This document shows, piece after piece, positions 1-5,880 of a stretch of 7,136 nt of DNA. Position numbers and translations under genes: made by a program. Origin of the DNA: Alphaproteobacteria bacterium (GTDB taxonomy: Bacteria; Pseudomonadota; Alphaproteobacteria; Sphingomonadales; Sphingomonadaceae); NCBI GenBank assembly GCA_028869975.1, contig JAGWQR010000245.1, positions 1-7,136 of the forward strand, read 5' to 3'. Under the pieces are notes generated by a model that was given only the letters and a program-made list of their open reading frames with translations, did no database searches and was not told the origin of the DNA. Position 1 is the first letter of the stretch. Each line of letters starts with the position of its first letter.

Positions 1-316
1 CCCGGTGGGTGACGAGGAGGATTCGCATCTGGGTGATTTCATCGAGGACAAGAACGCGATCATACCGGTCGATGCTGCGATTCAGGCGAACCTGAAGGAT
101 ACCGTAACGCGTGTGCTCGCCTCCCTCACCCCGCGCGAAGAGCGTGTGCTGCGGATGCGCTTCGGCATCGGCATGAACACCGATCACACGCTGGAAGAGG
201 TCGGCCAGCAATTTTCGGTGACGCGAGAACGCATCCGCCAGATCGAGGCCAAGGCTTTGCGCAAACTCAAGCACCCCTCCCGCTCCCGCAAGATGCGCTC
301 GTTTCTGGATCAGTAA
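1..316 (+). CDS. rpoD: RNA polymerase primary sigma factor RpoD (sigma-70), C-terminal part only
   Basis: This is the last 104 or so residues of the housekeeping sigma factor, which directs core RNA polymerase to -35/-10 promoters. The frame is open from base 2 to the TAA at 314-316, so the 5' end is cut off by the window edge and the GTG at position 5 is an internal valine, not a start. The visible part covers the end of region 3 (GDEEDSHLGDFIED) and all of region 4. Region 4 includes the SLTPREERVLRMRFG segment and the helix-turn-helix that reads the -35 element (EEVGQQFSVTRERIRQIEAKA, roughly bases 188-250). The chain ends in the basic tail RSRKMRSFLDQ, typical of alphaproteobacterial RpoD. 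The near-invariant region-4 sequence makes the call secure; an alternative sigma such as RpoH lacks this exact tail. No classical terminator with a T-tract follows. Confidence 0.97.
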   Translation, partial: PVGDEEDSHLGDFIEDKNAIIPVDAAIQANLKDTVTRVLASLTPREERVLRMRFGIGMNTDHTLEEVGQQFSVTRERIRQIEAKALRKLKHPSRSRKMRSFLDQ

Positions 317-326
317 CCGAGGTTAC
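313..326. repeat. Dyad symmetry over the rpoD stop codon
   Basis: GTAACC and GGTTAC form a perfect 6-bp inverted repeat separated by GA; as RNA this would be a 5-bp stem with a CGAG loop. It contains the rpoD TAA stop. There is no T-run after it, so it does not qualify as an intrinsic terminator. It is the first of three dyads in the short rpoD downstream region. Confidence 0.5.
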
Positions 327-330
327 GCGC

Positions 331-349
331 TGGTTAACTATGGTCACCA
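331..349. repeat. Imperfect dyad in rpoD downstream region
   Basis: TGGTTAAC and GGTCACCA are arranged as an inverted repeat around TAT, with 6 of 8 positions matching. The GGTTAAC half resembles a CtrA half-site (TTAAC), but a second properly spaced TTAA half is not present. Function unknown; chance is possible. Confidence 0.3.
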
Positions 350-364
350 AAGCCCTAACGTGTT

Positions 365-381
365 GTAAACTCTAAGTTTAC
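365..381. promoter_or_regulatory. 17-bp perfect dyad GTAAACT-CTA-AGTTTAC, candidate operator
   Basis: Two 7-bp arms are perfectly complementary around a 3-nt centre. The element is AT-rich in a GC-rich neighbourhood and lies 69 bp before the start codon of the unknown gene at 451. A -10-like TATACA follows at 391-396, and a weak TAAACT lies 19 bp before it (366-371), overlapping the dyad. The arrangement is reminiscent of operators of dimeric regulators, for example the MerR type that acts on long-spacer promoters, but no regulator gene is nearby. As RNA it would be a weak stem without a T-tract, so a terminator role is unlikely. Confidence 0.4.
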
Positions 382-441
382 GCGCTTCGGTATACATAAT
401 GCCGCATGATCGGACGGCACCGCAGATGGTGCGCGATTGAT

Positions 442-448
442 GAGGTGA
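442..448 (+). promoter_or_regulatory. Strong Shine-Dalgarno GAGGTGA deciding the start of the unknown gene
   Basis: GAGGTGA matches the anti-Shine-Dalgarno end of 16S rRNA, and its GAGG core lies 5 nt before the ATG at 451. It favours that ATG over an in-frame ATG at 406, which has no comparable site. Confidence 0.75.
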
Positions 449-450
449 TT

Positions 451-1122
451 ATGACGGCAAATTTAGCGCCCGCATCTACGACTCACACGGGGGCAAGCGC
501 CCTCGCCGCGCTCCTGGACGGAGAAGGCACAGCAGGCCATGCTTACTGCCAATCCACACCTCTGCTCAAGGGGCCAGCCATCACTCGCAACCTAGCTGAT
601 GTCGTGCACCATTTTACCCTGCTCCATGGCCGTCATCCCGGTGTGATCGACCATGCCGCGTTACATACGGTTCATCCAGCGAGCCATGACTGGCTGCGCG
701 CTGCGACCGACGGCTTTACCCGCGAGCGCGCCTATCTCACCAAACTTACCGTCGCAGTTGGCCCGATTCCGTCAACGCCGGGGCAGGCGGCAACCGAGGC
801 GGCCGTTGTGGCGCAACGTCATGCGCTGGGTATGCTCGCCCAATCGGATCGGTTTGGCTGTGCCTTTGGCGCCGCTGTCGCTCTGGTGAGCGACTGGCAC
901 AGTATCCGTCCGTTGCTGGAAATGGCCGGCAGGCGCGTTGGCTTTGATGCCCCCGACTGCCATCTCCCCGATCAGGCGATGACCTTCGCTGTGGTTGATA
1001 CCTTTGCCGAGAACCCAGCTGTTGAGCGCGCGGTGAGCTTTGGCGCACAACAGCTTATTCATCAACATCGTGGTCTGTGGGATTTGATGCAGGCGCGTCA
1101 GATTGCGCGCGGAAACGACTAG
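451..1122 (+). CDS. Uncharacterised histidine-rich protein, probably sphingomonad-restricted family
   Basis: A 223-residue soluble protein with no signal peptide or membrane segment that I can see. I chose the ATG at 451 because a strong GAGGTGA site precedes it; the frame also has an ATG at 406 that would add 15 residues. No enzyme motif is recognisable. It appears mostly helical, with a 16-residue or longer polar start. There are about 15 histidines, eight of them between residues 53 and 79 (H53, H54, H59, H62, H68, H72, H75, H79). Other landmarks are the GFTRERAYLTKL stretch around 88-99, an Ala-rich helix around 112-130, and a CHLPDQ motif at 170-175. It resembles hypothetical proteins I associate with sphingomonads next to rpoD; DUF6975 may be the family name, but this is from memory and unchecked. 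The stop lies 8 bp from that of convergent ntrC. That it is a real gene is supported by the ribosome site, length and codon character; its function is unknown. Confidence 0.8.
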   Translation: MTANLAPASTTHTGASALAALLDGEGTAGHAYCQSTPLLKGPAITRNLADVVHHFTLLHGRHPGVIDHAALHTVHPASHDWLRAATDGFTRERAYLTKLTVAVGPIPSTPGQAATEAAVVAQRHALGMLAQSDRFGCAFGAAVALVSDWHSIRPLLEMAGRRVGFDAPDCHLPDQAMTFAVVDTFAENPAVERAVSFGAQQLIHQHRGLWDLMQARQIARGND

Positions 1123-1130
1123 GCGTCTCG

Positions 1131-2570
1131 TCAGGCCGGGTCGCGCCGTCCTACTTCAATCCCCAAATCGGTCATCTTCTTGCGCAATGTATTACGGTTG
1201 ATGCCAAGAAGTTTCGCTGCGCGGAGCTGATTATGGTTGACCGCAGCCAGCGTCGTCTCCAGCAGCGGCTTCTCGAACGCCGCCAGGAGCCGGTCGTATA
1301 CACCATCGGGTGGCAGCGCCCCGTCAAAGCATTCGAAATAAGACTGGATATAGTGTACCAATGCCACTGAACCGGAACCCCCGGCGAGCAGGTCAACACT
1401 CTGTACCGCATCTCCGCGCCCAAGATACTGATCGATAATTGCCGCCGTTATCACCTCCTCACGTACCAGCGCCGCCAGCCGCCGCATCAGATTTTCCAGT
1501 TCACGGACATTGCCCGGCCAGCTATGCTGATTGAGGCGCGCAGTTGCCGCCGCGTTGAGCCGTTTACGCGGCAGCCCCTCACTCGCCGCCAGATCAAGGA
1601 AGTGGCGCGCCAGCAGCGCAACATCATCGCCGCGCGCGCGTAACGGCGGCAGCGAAGTCGGCACCACATTGAGACGATAAAAAAGATCCTCGCGGAAGCT
1701 CCCTTCGGCGACCATTGCCCCTGGATCTTTGTGCGTTGCAGAAATGATGCGCACATCTGCGCGAATCGGCTGATTGCCGCCCACGGTCGTGAATTCGCCA
1801 GATTGCAGCACGCGCAGCAGCCGCGTCTGCGCTTCCATCGGCATGTCACCAATTTCATCGAGGAACAATGTGCCCCCCGCTGCCAGCTCGAATTTACCCG
1901 CGTTGCGCTGCGTCGCGCCAGTGAACGCGCCTTTTTCATGTCCGAAGAGTTCCGCCTCGATCAGCTCGCGTGGAATGGCAGCCATGTTGATCGCCACGAA
2001 CGGGGCGGCCTTGCGCAGGCCGAGGTCGTGAATGGCGCGCGCAACCAGCTCTTTGCCCGTACCCGATTCGCCGAGGATCAGCACGCTCAGATCATTCGAC
2101 ATCACGCGCGCAATCAACCGGTAGACGTCCTGCATCACTTTTGACCGCCCGATCAGGGGAAGCGTTGTGTCGATGTCCTGAGTCGTATCCTCGCTCTCGC
2201 GGTGCTGGCGCGCCAGCCCGTCGCGCACCACACGGCACAGTTCATCAAGATCAAAGGGCTTGGGCAGATACTCGAACGCGCCCTGCTCGGTGGCGCGCAC
2301 CGCCGTCGAAAGCGTATTCTGCGCCGACAGCACAATAACTGGCAGATGCGGACGTGCCTCCAGAATTTGCGGCACCCCATCAAGCCCGTTGCCATCGGGC
2401 AGCATGACATCTGTAATCAGTGCATCAGGCAGAAAGGCGCGCATTTGCAAATCCCGTTCTGCAATGGTGCTTGCAGTCTGCACCTTGTGACCGTCGCGGC
2501 GCAGCGCCTCGCTGACGACCAGCCGGATCGCCGCATCGTCATCAACAACCAGTACCCGAGCTACACTCAT
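1131..2570 (-). CDS. ntrC: Nitrogen regulation response regulator NtrC (sigma-54-dependent activator)
   Basis: A 479-residue enhancer-binding protein that, once phosphorylated by NtrB, activates sigma-54 promoters of nitrogen-assimilation genes. The receiver domain (about 1-120) has the acidic pocket D10-D12, phospho-acceptor D54, S82 in place of the usual Thr, Y101 and K104, all at the classical NtrC numbering. The AAA+ domain (about 139-375) has Walker A GESGTGKE at 167-174, the sigma-54 contact loop GAFTGA at 214-219, Walker B GGTLFLDE at 232-239, sensor ISATHKD near 276-282 and the WPGNVRELEN segment. A Fis-type helix-turn-helix ends the protein (about 447-466, NQLRAAKLLGINRNTLRKKM). Its ATG overlaps the ntrB stop in an ATGA junction, so translation is probably coupled. 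The intact GAFTGA implies that rpoN exists elsewhere in the genome. NtrX is the main alternative, but the position behind ntrB and the alphaproteobacterial NtrC-like linker (YFECFDGALPPDGVYDR) favour NtrC. Confidence 0.96.
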   Translation of the reverse strand: MSVARVLVVDDDAAIRLVVSEALRRDGHKVQTASTIAERDLQMRAFLPDALITDVMLPDGNGLDGVPQILEARPHLPVIVLSAQNTLSTAVRATEQGAFEYLPKPFDLDELCRVVRDGLARQHRESEDTTQDIDTTLPLIGRSKVMQDVYRLIARVMSNDLSVLILGESGTGKELVARAIHDLGLRKAAPFVAINMAAIPRELIEAELFGHEKGAFTGATQRNAGKFELAAGGTLFLDEIGDMPMEAQTRLLRVLQSGEFTTVGGNQPIRADVRIISATHKDPGAMVAEGSFREDLFYRLNVVPTSLPPLRARGDDVALLARHFLDLAASEGLPRKRLNAAATARLNQHSWPGNVRELENLMRRLAALVREEVITAAIIDQYLGRGDAVQSVDLLAGGSGSVALVHYIQSYFECFDGALPPDGVYDRLLAAFEKPLLETTLAAVNHNQLRAAKLLGINRNTLRKKMTDLGIEVGRRDPA

Positions 2571-3664
2571 GCCTTGTTTCCTGCACGCGGCAGCATCAGC
2601 CGGAAGATTGTGCGCGGTGGACTATCCTCACGTACAAACTGGATCATCCCACCCATGTCGCGCATCAGTTTGTCGGCGAGTGCCAGTCCCAGACCGCGCC
2701 CACTCGGTTTCGATGTGGCAAAGGGCATGAACAATGTGTCGAGCATGTCGGGCGGCGGGCCGGGGCCATTGTCAATGATGCTAACTTCGATCGGTAGCGC
2801 CATGCGCCCACCCCCTTCCTCCAGCGACACCGAAACACCGTGCCGGTAAGCTGTCACAATTGTAATGACACCGTTTTCCCTATCCACTGCCTCTGCCGCA
2901 TTTTTGAGCAGGTTAAGCAGCACCTGGATCAATGCATCACGATGCACCAATACTGCGGGAAGCGATGGATCATAATTGTCCCGGATCGTGCAGAAACGCG
3001 CGAAACCATTCGCGGCAATCGTACGGACATGTTCCAGAATCGCGTATATATTCTGGGTATCAAGCGGTTGCGCACGTGTGTCGGTGAAGCCTTGCATCTG
3101 GTCAATCAGCGCTGCGATCCGATCAACTTCATCGCGAATCAGTTTGGTCATTGCGCGTGCGCTGTTATCGCATGATTGCTTCTCCAGCAGTTGCGCGGCC
3201 CCGCGAATGCCCGATAGCGGGTTCTTGATTTCATGCGCCAGCATGGCGGCAATATGCTCGGTAGAACGATTGCCGTGGTCGCTGCGTCTGCGATCCATAC
3301 GCTGTCCTGTTGAGCCGCCGCTCAAGACGAGCACACGCCAGCCCGCAGGGTCCGGTAGCGGCGTGCAGGCAACATCGAGCCTCACGCTGATCCCGCGTTG
3401 CACCTCTATTGCAACATCATACGCAACAAACGATGCATCCTGTGCCTCATGAAAGCGCACAGGCAAGGGCACCACTGCCGCCAGCTTCAACCCAGTCAGG
3501 TGCGCCTCGCTGGTGTTGAACAGCGTTTCTGCAGCCGTATTGACCGCGACAATATTCCCTTCGGCGTTGACCACCAGCACTGCCTGCGGCAGCGCAGCAA
3601 GCACCGCGCCGGCCCCCGGTGCTTTCGCTGACCAGAAGCTTAAGCGGCGACGCGCGAGAGCCAT
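2567..3664 (-). CDS. ntrB: Nitrogen regulation sensor histidine kinase NtrB
   Basis: A 365-residue cytosolic sensor kinase/phosphatase that controls NtrC phosphorylation, normally in response to PII (GlnB) signalling. There is no transmembrane segment, as expected for NtrB. An N-terminal PAS domain covers about 18-115 (LAALPQAVLVVNAEGNIVAVN). The H-box is AAMLAHEIKNPLSG with phospho-acceptor H144. The ATPase domain has the N-box around N251/N255 (LIQVLLNLLKNAAEAV), the G1 box DNGPG at 298-302, an F-box near LFMPFAT (311-317), and G2 GRGLGLA at 322-328. All catalytic motifs are intact. The ATG at 3662-3664 lies inside dusB, giving a 25-bp overlap. No Shine-Dalgarno is evident before it and there is no other ATG near the N terminus, so the start is probable and likely depends on coupling to dusB translation. 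The stop overlaps the ntrC start by 3 nt. Confidence 0.96.
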   Translation of the reverse strand: MALARRRLSFWSAKAPGAGAVLAALPQAVLVVNAEGNIVAVNTAAETLFNTSEAHLTGLKLAAVVPLPVRFHEAQDASFVAYDVAIEVQRGISVRLDVACTPLPDPAGWRVLVLSGGSTGQRMDRRRSDHGNRSTEHIAAMLAHEIKNPLSGIRGAAQLLEKQSCDNSARAMTKLIRDEVDRIAALIDQMQGFTDTRAQPLDTQNIYAILEHVRTIAANGFARFCTIRDNYDPSLPAVLVHRDALIQVLLNLLKNAAEAVDRENGVITIVTAYRHGVSVSLEEGGGRMALPIEVSIIDNGPGPPPDMLDTLFMPFATSKPSGRGLGLALADKLMRDMGGMIQFVREDSPPRTIFRLMLPRAGNKA

Positions 3665-4647
3665 GGCGTATAAAAACGTTCAAGCATGGTGAGCACGGTT
3701 TTGGAGTCTGCGATCTGGTTGACGCTGTTGCGAAATTCGGCTGATCCAGGCAGGCCCTTGGTATACCAGCCGAGATGCTTTCGCGCCATATTGACACCGA
3801 CCTGCTCGCCATAAAGCGCGAGCATTTCCGTGTAATGCGCGACGATGAGATGATATTGCGCCTCGATGCTCGGCGTGGCGAGCGGTACAGCACCGCTGAA
3901 ATGCGCCATCATCTGCGCGAGCAGCCAGGGCTTGCCATAAGCGCCACGCCCGATCATCACCCCGTCCGCGCCCGATTGGGCCAGTGCCGCATCCGCATCC
4001 GCAATCGAGCAGATGTCACCATTGACGATTACGGGAATTTTGACCGCCTCCTTGACCCTCCGCACAAAGGCCCAGTCGGCATGGTCACGATACATCTGGC
4101 AGCGGGTGCGGCCATGCACCGTAATCATCTGCGCGCCAATATCTTCGGCGATGTGCGCCAGTTCGGGAGCGTTGAGGCTATGATGATCCCAACCCATCCG
4201 CATCTTGACCGTGACCGGTACTGTCACCGCCTTGACCACCGCCTCGATCAGTCGCGTGGCGAGCGGCACATCGCGCATCAGGGCGGAACCCGCATCGCCA
4301 TTCGTCACCTTGCGCACGGGGCAGCCCATATTGATGTCGATGATTGCCGCACCCTTTTGTTCGCTCAGCTTTGCCGCCTCGACCATCTCGATAGGCGTGC
4401 AGCCGACGAGCTGCATCGACACCGGTTCCTCGCTTGCATCCCACGCAGCTTTTTGCAGCGACTGGCGGGTTTCCCGGATGGCGGCAGGTGACGCGATCAT
4501 CTCGGTCACATTCAGCCCGGAGCCGAACTGCCGCACCGCTTTGCGGAATGGCAGATCGGTGACACCTGTCATCGGCGCGAGAATCACGGGCACGTCGATG
4601 CGCACCGGGCCGATCTGGATGGGGTTGAGATGGGTTGTAGCGGTCAT
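3640..4647 (-). CDS. dusB: tRNA-dihydrouridine synthase DusB (NifR3 family)
   Basis: A 335-residue FMN-dependent, NADPH-using enzyme that reduces uridine to dihydrouridine in the tRNA D-loop. The TIM-barrel part (to about 245) shows APMTGVTDLPFR at 24-35 (FMN site), the NMGCPVRKV motif at 106-114 with catalytic C109, K148 in VKMRMGWD, H178 in ITVHGRT, and the FMN-phosphate segment GADGVMIGRGAYGKPW. A helical C-terminal tRNA-binding domain follows. The length is normal for DusB. The ATG at 4645-4647 is the first start after an in-frame stop at 4666-4668. No Shine-Dalgarno is visible, and the predicted -10 ends only about 10 bp upstream, which suggests a very short leader. The gene is first in a dusB-ntrB-ntrC operon, the classical nifR3-ntrBC arrangement of alphaproteobacteria, and overlaps ntrB by 25 bp. 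Confidence 0.96.
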   Translation of the reverse strand: MTATTHLNPIQIGPVRIDVPVILAPMTGVTDLPFRKAVRQFGSGLNVTEMIASPAAIRETRQSLQKAAWDASEEPVSMQLVGCTPIEMVEAAKLSEQKGAAIIDINMGCPVRKVTNGDAGSALMRDVPLATRLIEAVVKAVTVPVTVKMRMGWDHHSLNAPELAHIAEDIGAQMITVHGRTRCQMYRDHADWAFVRRVKEAVKIPVIVNGDICSIADADAALAQSGADGVMIGRGAYGKPWLLAQMMAHFSGAVPLATPSIEAQYHLIVAHYTEMLALYGEQVGVNMARKHLGWYTKGLPGSAEFRNSVNQIADSKTVLTMLERFYTPWLSRVAA

Positions 4648-4665
4648 TGCGGACGTGCCTATAAT
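4635..4665 (+). promoter_or_regulatory. Predicted promoter of ispDF-pncC
   Basis: A perfect TATAAT lies at 4660-4665. The best -35 candidate is TTGTAG at 4635-4640, three matches with a long 19-bp spacer, inside the first codons of dusB. Transcription would begin near 4672, giving a leader of about 56 nt. The -10 physically overlaps the one predicted for dusB on the other strand. Confidence 0.4.
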
Positions 4666-4672
4666 TTAGGCA
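4656..4672. promoter_or_regulatory. 17-bp dyad TGCCTA-TAATT-TAGGCA over divergent -10 elements
   Basis: Perfect 6-bp arms (4656-4661 and 4667-4672) flank a 5-bp AT centre. The element contains the -10 hexamers of both predicted divergent promoters. It could be the operator of a dimeric regulator controlling both operons, or the symmetry could simply reflect back-to-back -10 sites. Confidence 0.45.
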
Positions 4673-4686
4673 GCGGCAAAGGTCAA
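4658..4686 (-). promoter_or_regulatory. Predicted promoter of dusB-ntrB-ntrC
   Basis: Read on the minus strand, TTGACC (4681-4686) is followed after 17 bp by TATAGG (4658-4663), five and four matches to the sigma-70 consensus hexamers. Transcription would begin at about 4648-4651, only about 1-4 nt before the dusB ATG at 4647. Prediction only. Confidence 0.5.
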
Positions 4687-4700
4687 AGCCTCTGGCGCGT

Positions 4701-4715
4701 GGCGCTCTGAGCGCC
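4701..4715 (+). repeat. GC-rich hairpin in the ispDF leader
   Basis: GGCGCT and AGCGCC form a perfect 6-bp stem with a CTG loop, ending 12 nt before the ispDF ATG. It lies within the predicted leader. No Shine-Dalgarno is visible near the start, so the stem could influence ribosome loading. No T-tract follows, so it is not an intrinsic terminator. Confidence 0.45.
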
Positions 4716-4727
4716 TAAACGCACGCC

Positions 4728-5870
4728 ATGCCTTCGCCGCCTCATATCACTGCGCTCATCGTTGCGGCTGGCAAAGGCGAGCGCGCGGGTGGCGCTCTAC
4801 CCAAGCAGTTTCAGCCGCTTGGCGGCAAGCCCATGCTGGCCTGGAGTATAGAGGCGTTCGCGGCGCACCCTGCCATCGGCGCGCTCTATGTCGTGATCGG
4901 CGCGGGACAGGAAGAGCATGTGCGCGGCCTGAAAGATATAGAGATTATCACGGGCGGGGCCACGCGCGCCGACTCGGTGCGTAATGGGCTTGAGGCGATT
5001 GCCGCGTCCGGCGGTACCTCGAAAATACTGATTCATGATGCGGCGCGGCCTTTTCTGAGCGCCGCCGTCATTGACCGGCTGCTCGATGCGCTTAAGACTG
5101 CGAGCGGTGCCATCCCCGCCCTGCCCTCGGTTGATACGCTGGCGCTGGGTGCAGACACGCTGGGTGACACGGTGGATCGCAGCCAGATTGTTCGCGTTCA
5201 GACACCGCAGGCGTTTCATTTTGATGCCATCCTCGATGCCCACCGCGCCTATACCGGCCCCGCCGCCACCGATGATGCGCAAATCGCGCGTGCGGCGGGC
5301 TTGCGCGTGGCCATCGTAGCGGGCGATCCCGCGCTGGAGAAAATCACCATGGCTGAAGATTTCACCCGCGCGGAGGCGCAGCTCGAGCGCCGTCGCACCT
5401 CGCGCACCGGACTGGGCTATGATGTTCACCGGCTGGAGGCGGGCGCACCACTCTGGCTGTGCGGGGTCAACATCGCCCATACCCATGGCCTGTCCGGCCA
5501 TTCGGATGCCGATGTTGCGCTCCATGCGCTCACTGATGCGCTACTCGGCGCGGCGGCGGAAGGAGATATCGGCGCGCATTTCCCGCCCTCCGATCCGCAA
5601 TGGCGAGGGGCCGCCTCGCACCTTTTTGTTGAACATGCCGCCAGTCTGATCCGCGCAAAAGGTGGCATCATCGATCATGTTGACATTACGCTCATTTGTG
5701 AAGCGCCTAAAATAGGGCCACACCGCGAGGCAATGTGTGCTGCGGTTGCGCAAATGCTCGCGCTGACAGTCGCGCAAGTCAGCATCAAAGCCACTACAAC
5801 CGAGCGACTGGGCTTTACCGGGCGTGGCGAGGGGATTGCCGCGCAGGCGGTGGCGACAATAAGGCTGTGA
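4728..5870 (+). CDS. ispDF: Bifunctional IspD/IspF enzyme of the MEP isoprenoid pathway
   Basis: A 380-residue fusion of two MEP-pathway enzymes. The IspD part (about 1-222) joins MEP to CTP to give CDP-methylerythritol. It shows the nucleotide-binding start LIVAAGKGERAGGALPKQF with R19 and K26, D104 in the IHDAARPF motif, the QTPQAF segment, and K205 in LEKITMAEDF. The IspF part (about 226-380) forms the cyclic diphosphate MEcPP. It shows GYDVH with metal ligands D232 and H234, GHSDADV with ligand H258, the ALTDALLGAAAEGDIG segment, and ATTTERLGFTGRGEGI. Both active sites look intact. IspE, the intermediate step, is not in the window. The ATG is fixed by an in-frame TAA at 4716-4718, although no clear Shine-Dalgarno precedes it. 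Such fusions are common in alphaproteobacteria. The gene is divergent from dusB and 10 nt ahead of the CinA-type gene, which is probably co-transcribed. Confidence 0.97.
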   Translation: MPSPPHITALIVAAGKGERAGGALPKQFQPLGGKPMLAWSIEAFAAHPAIGALYVVIGAGQEEHVRGLKDIEIITGGATRADSVRNGLEAIAASGGTSKILIHDAARPFLSAAVIDRLLDALKTASGAIPALPSVDTLALGADTLGDTVDRSQIVRVQTPQAFHFDAILDAHRAYTGPAATDDAQIARAAGLRVAIVAGDPALEKITMAEDFTRAEAQLERRRTSRTGLGYDVHRLEAGAPLWLCGVNIAHTHGLSGHSDADVALHALTDALLGAAAEGDIGAHFPPSDPQWRGAASHLFVEHAASLIRAKGGIIDHVDITLICEAPKIGPHREAMCAAVAQMLALTVAQVSIKATTTERLGFTGRGEGIAAQAVATIRL

Positions 5871-5880
5871 GACAGCGGCT

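Noticed and set aside
331..349. CtrA binding site
   Set aside because: Only one TTAAC half is present. The second half with the expected spacing is missing.
365..381. Intrinsic terminator for rpoD
   Set aside because: The stem is short and AT-rich and is followed by CGCGCTTCGG rather than a T-tract.
406..450. Upstream in-frame ATG extending the unknown protein by 15 residues
   Set aside because: The ATG at 451 has GAGGTGA at ideal distance, and the added residues (GRHRRWCAIDEVI) look like translated leader sequence.
2202..2849. Long plus-strand open frame (215 codons) opposite ntrC/ntrB
   Set aside because: It lies entirely antisense to two well-supported genes, its translation shows no recognisable motifs, and it is explained by GC-rich codon bias leaving stops rare on the opposite strand.
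3775..4491. 238-codon plus-strand open frame opposite dusB
   Set aside because: It is antisense to an intact dusB. The translation is His/Arg-rich with low-complexity character typical of shadow frames.
4648..4727. Sigma-54 promoter upstream of dusB or ispDF
   Set aside because: No TGGC followed at the required spacing by TTGC was found on either strand.
4797..5525. 242-codon minus-strand open frame opposite ispDF
   Set aside because: It mirrors the IspD/IspF coding sequence, has no ribosome site I can see, and is Arg/Gly-rich like other shadows.
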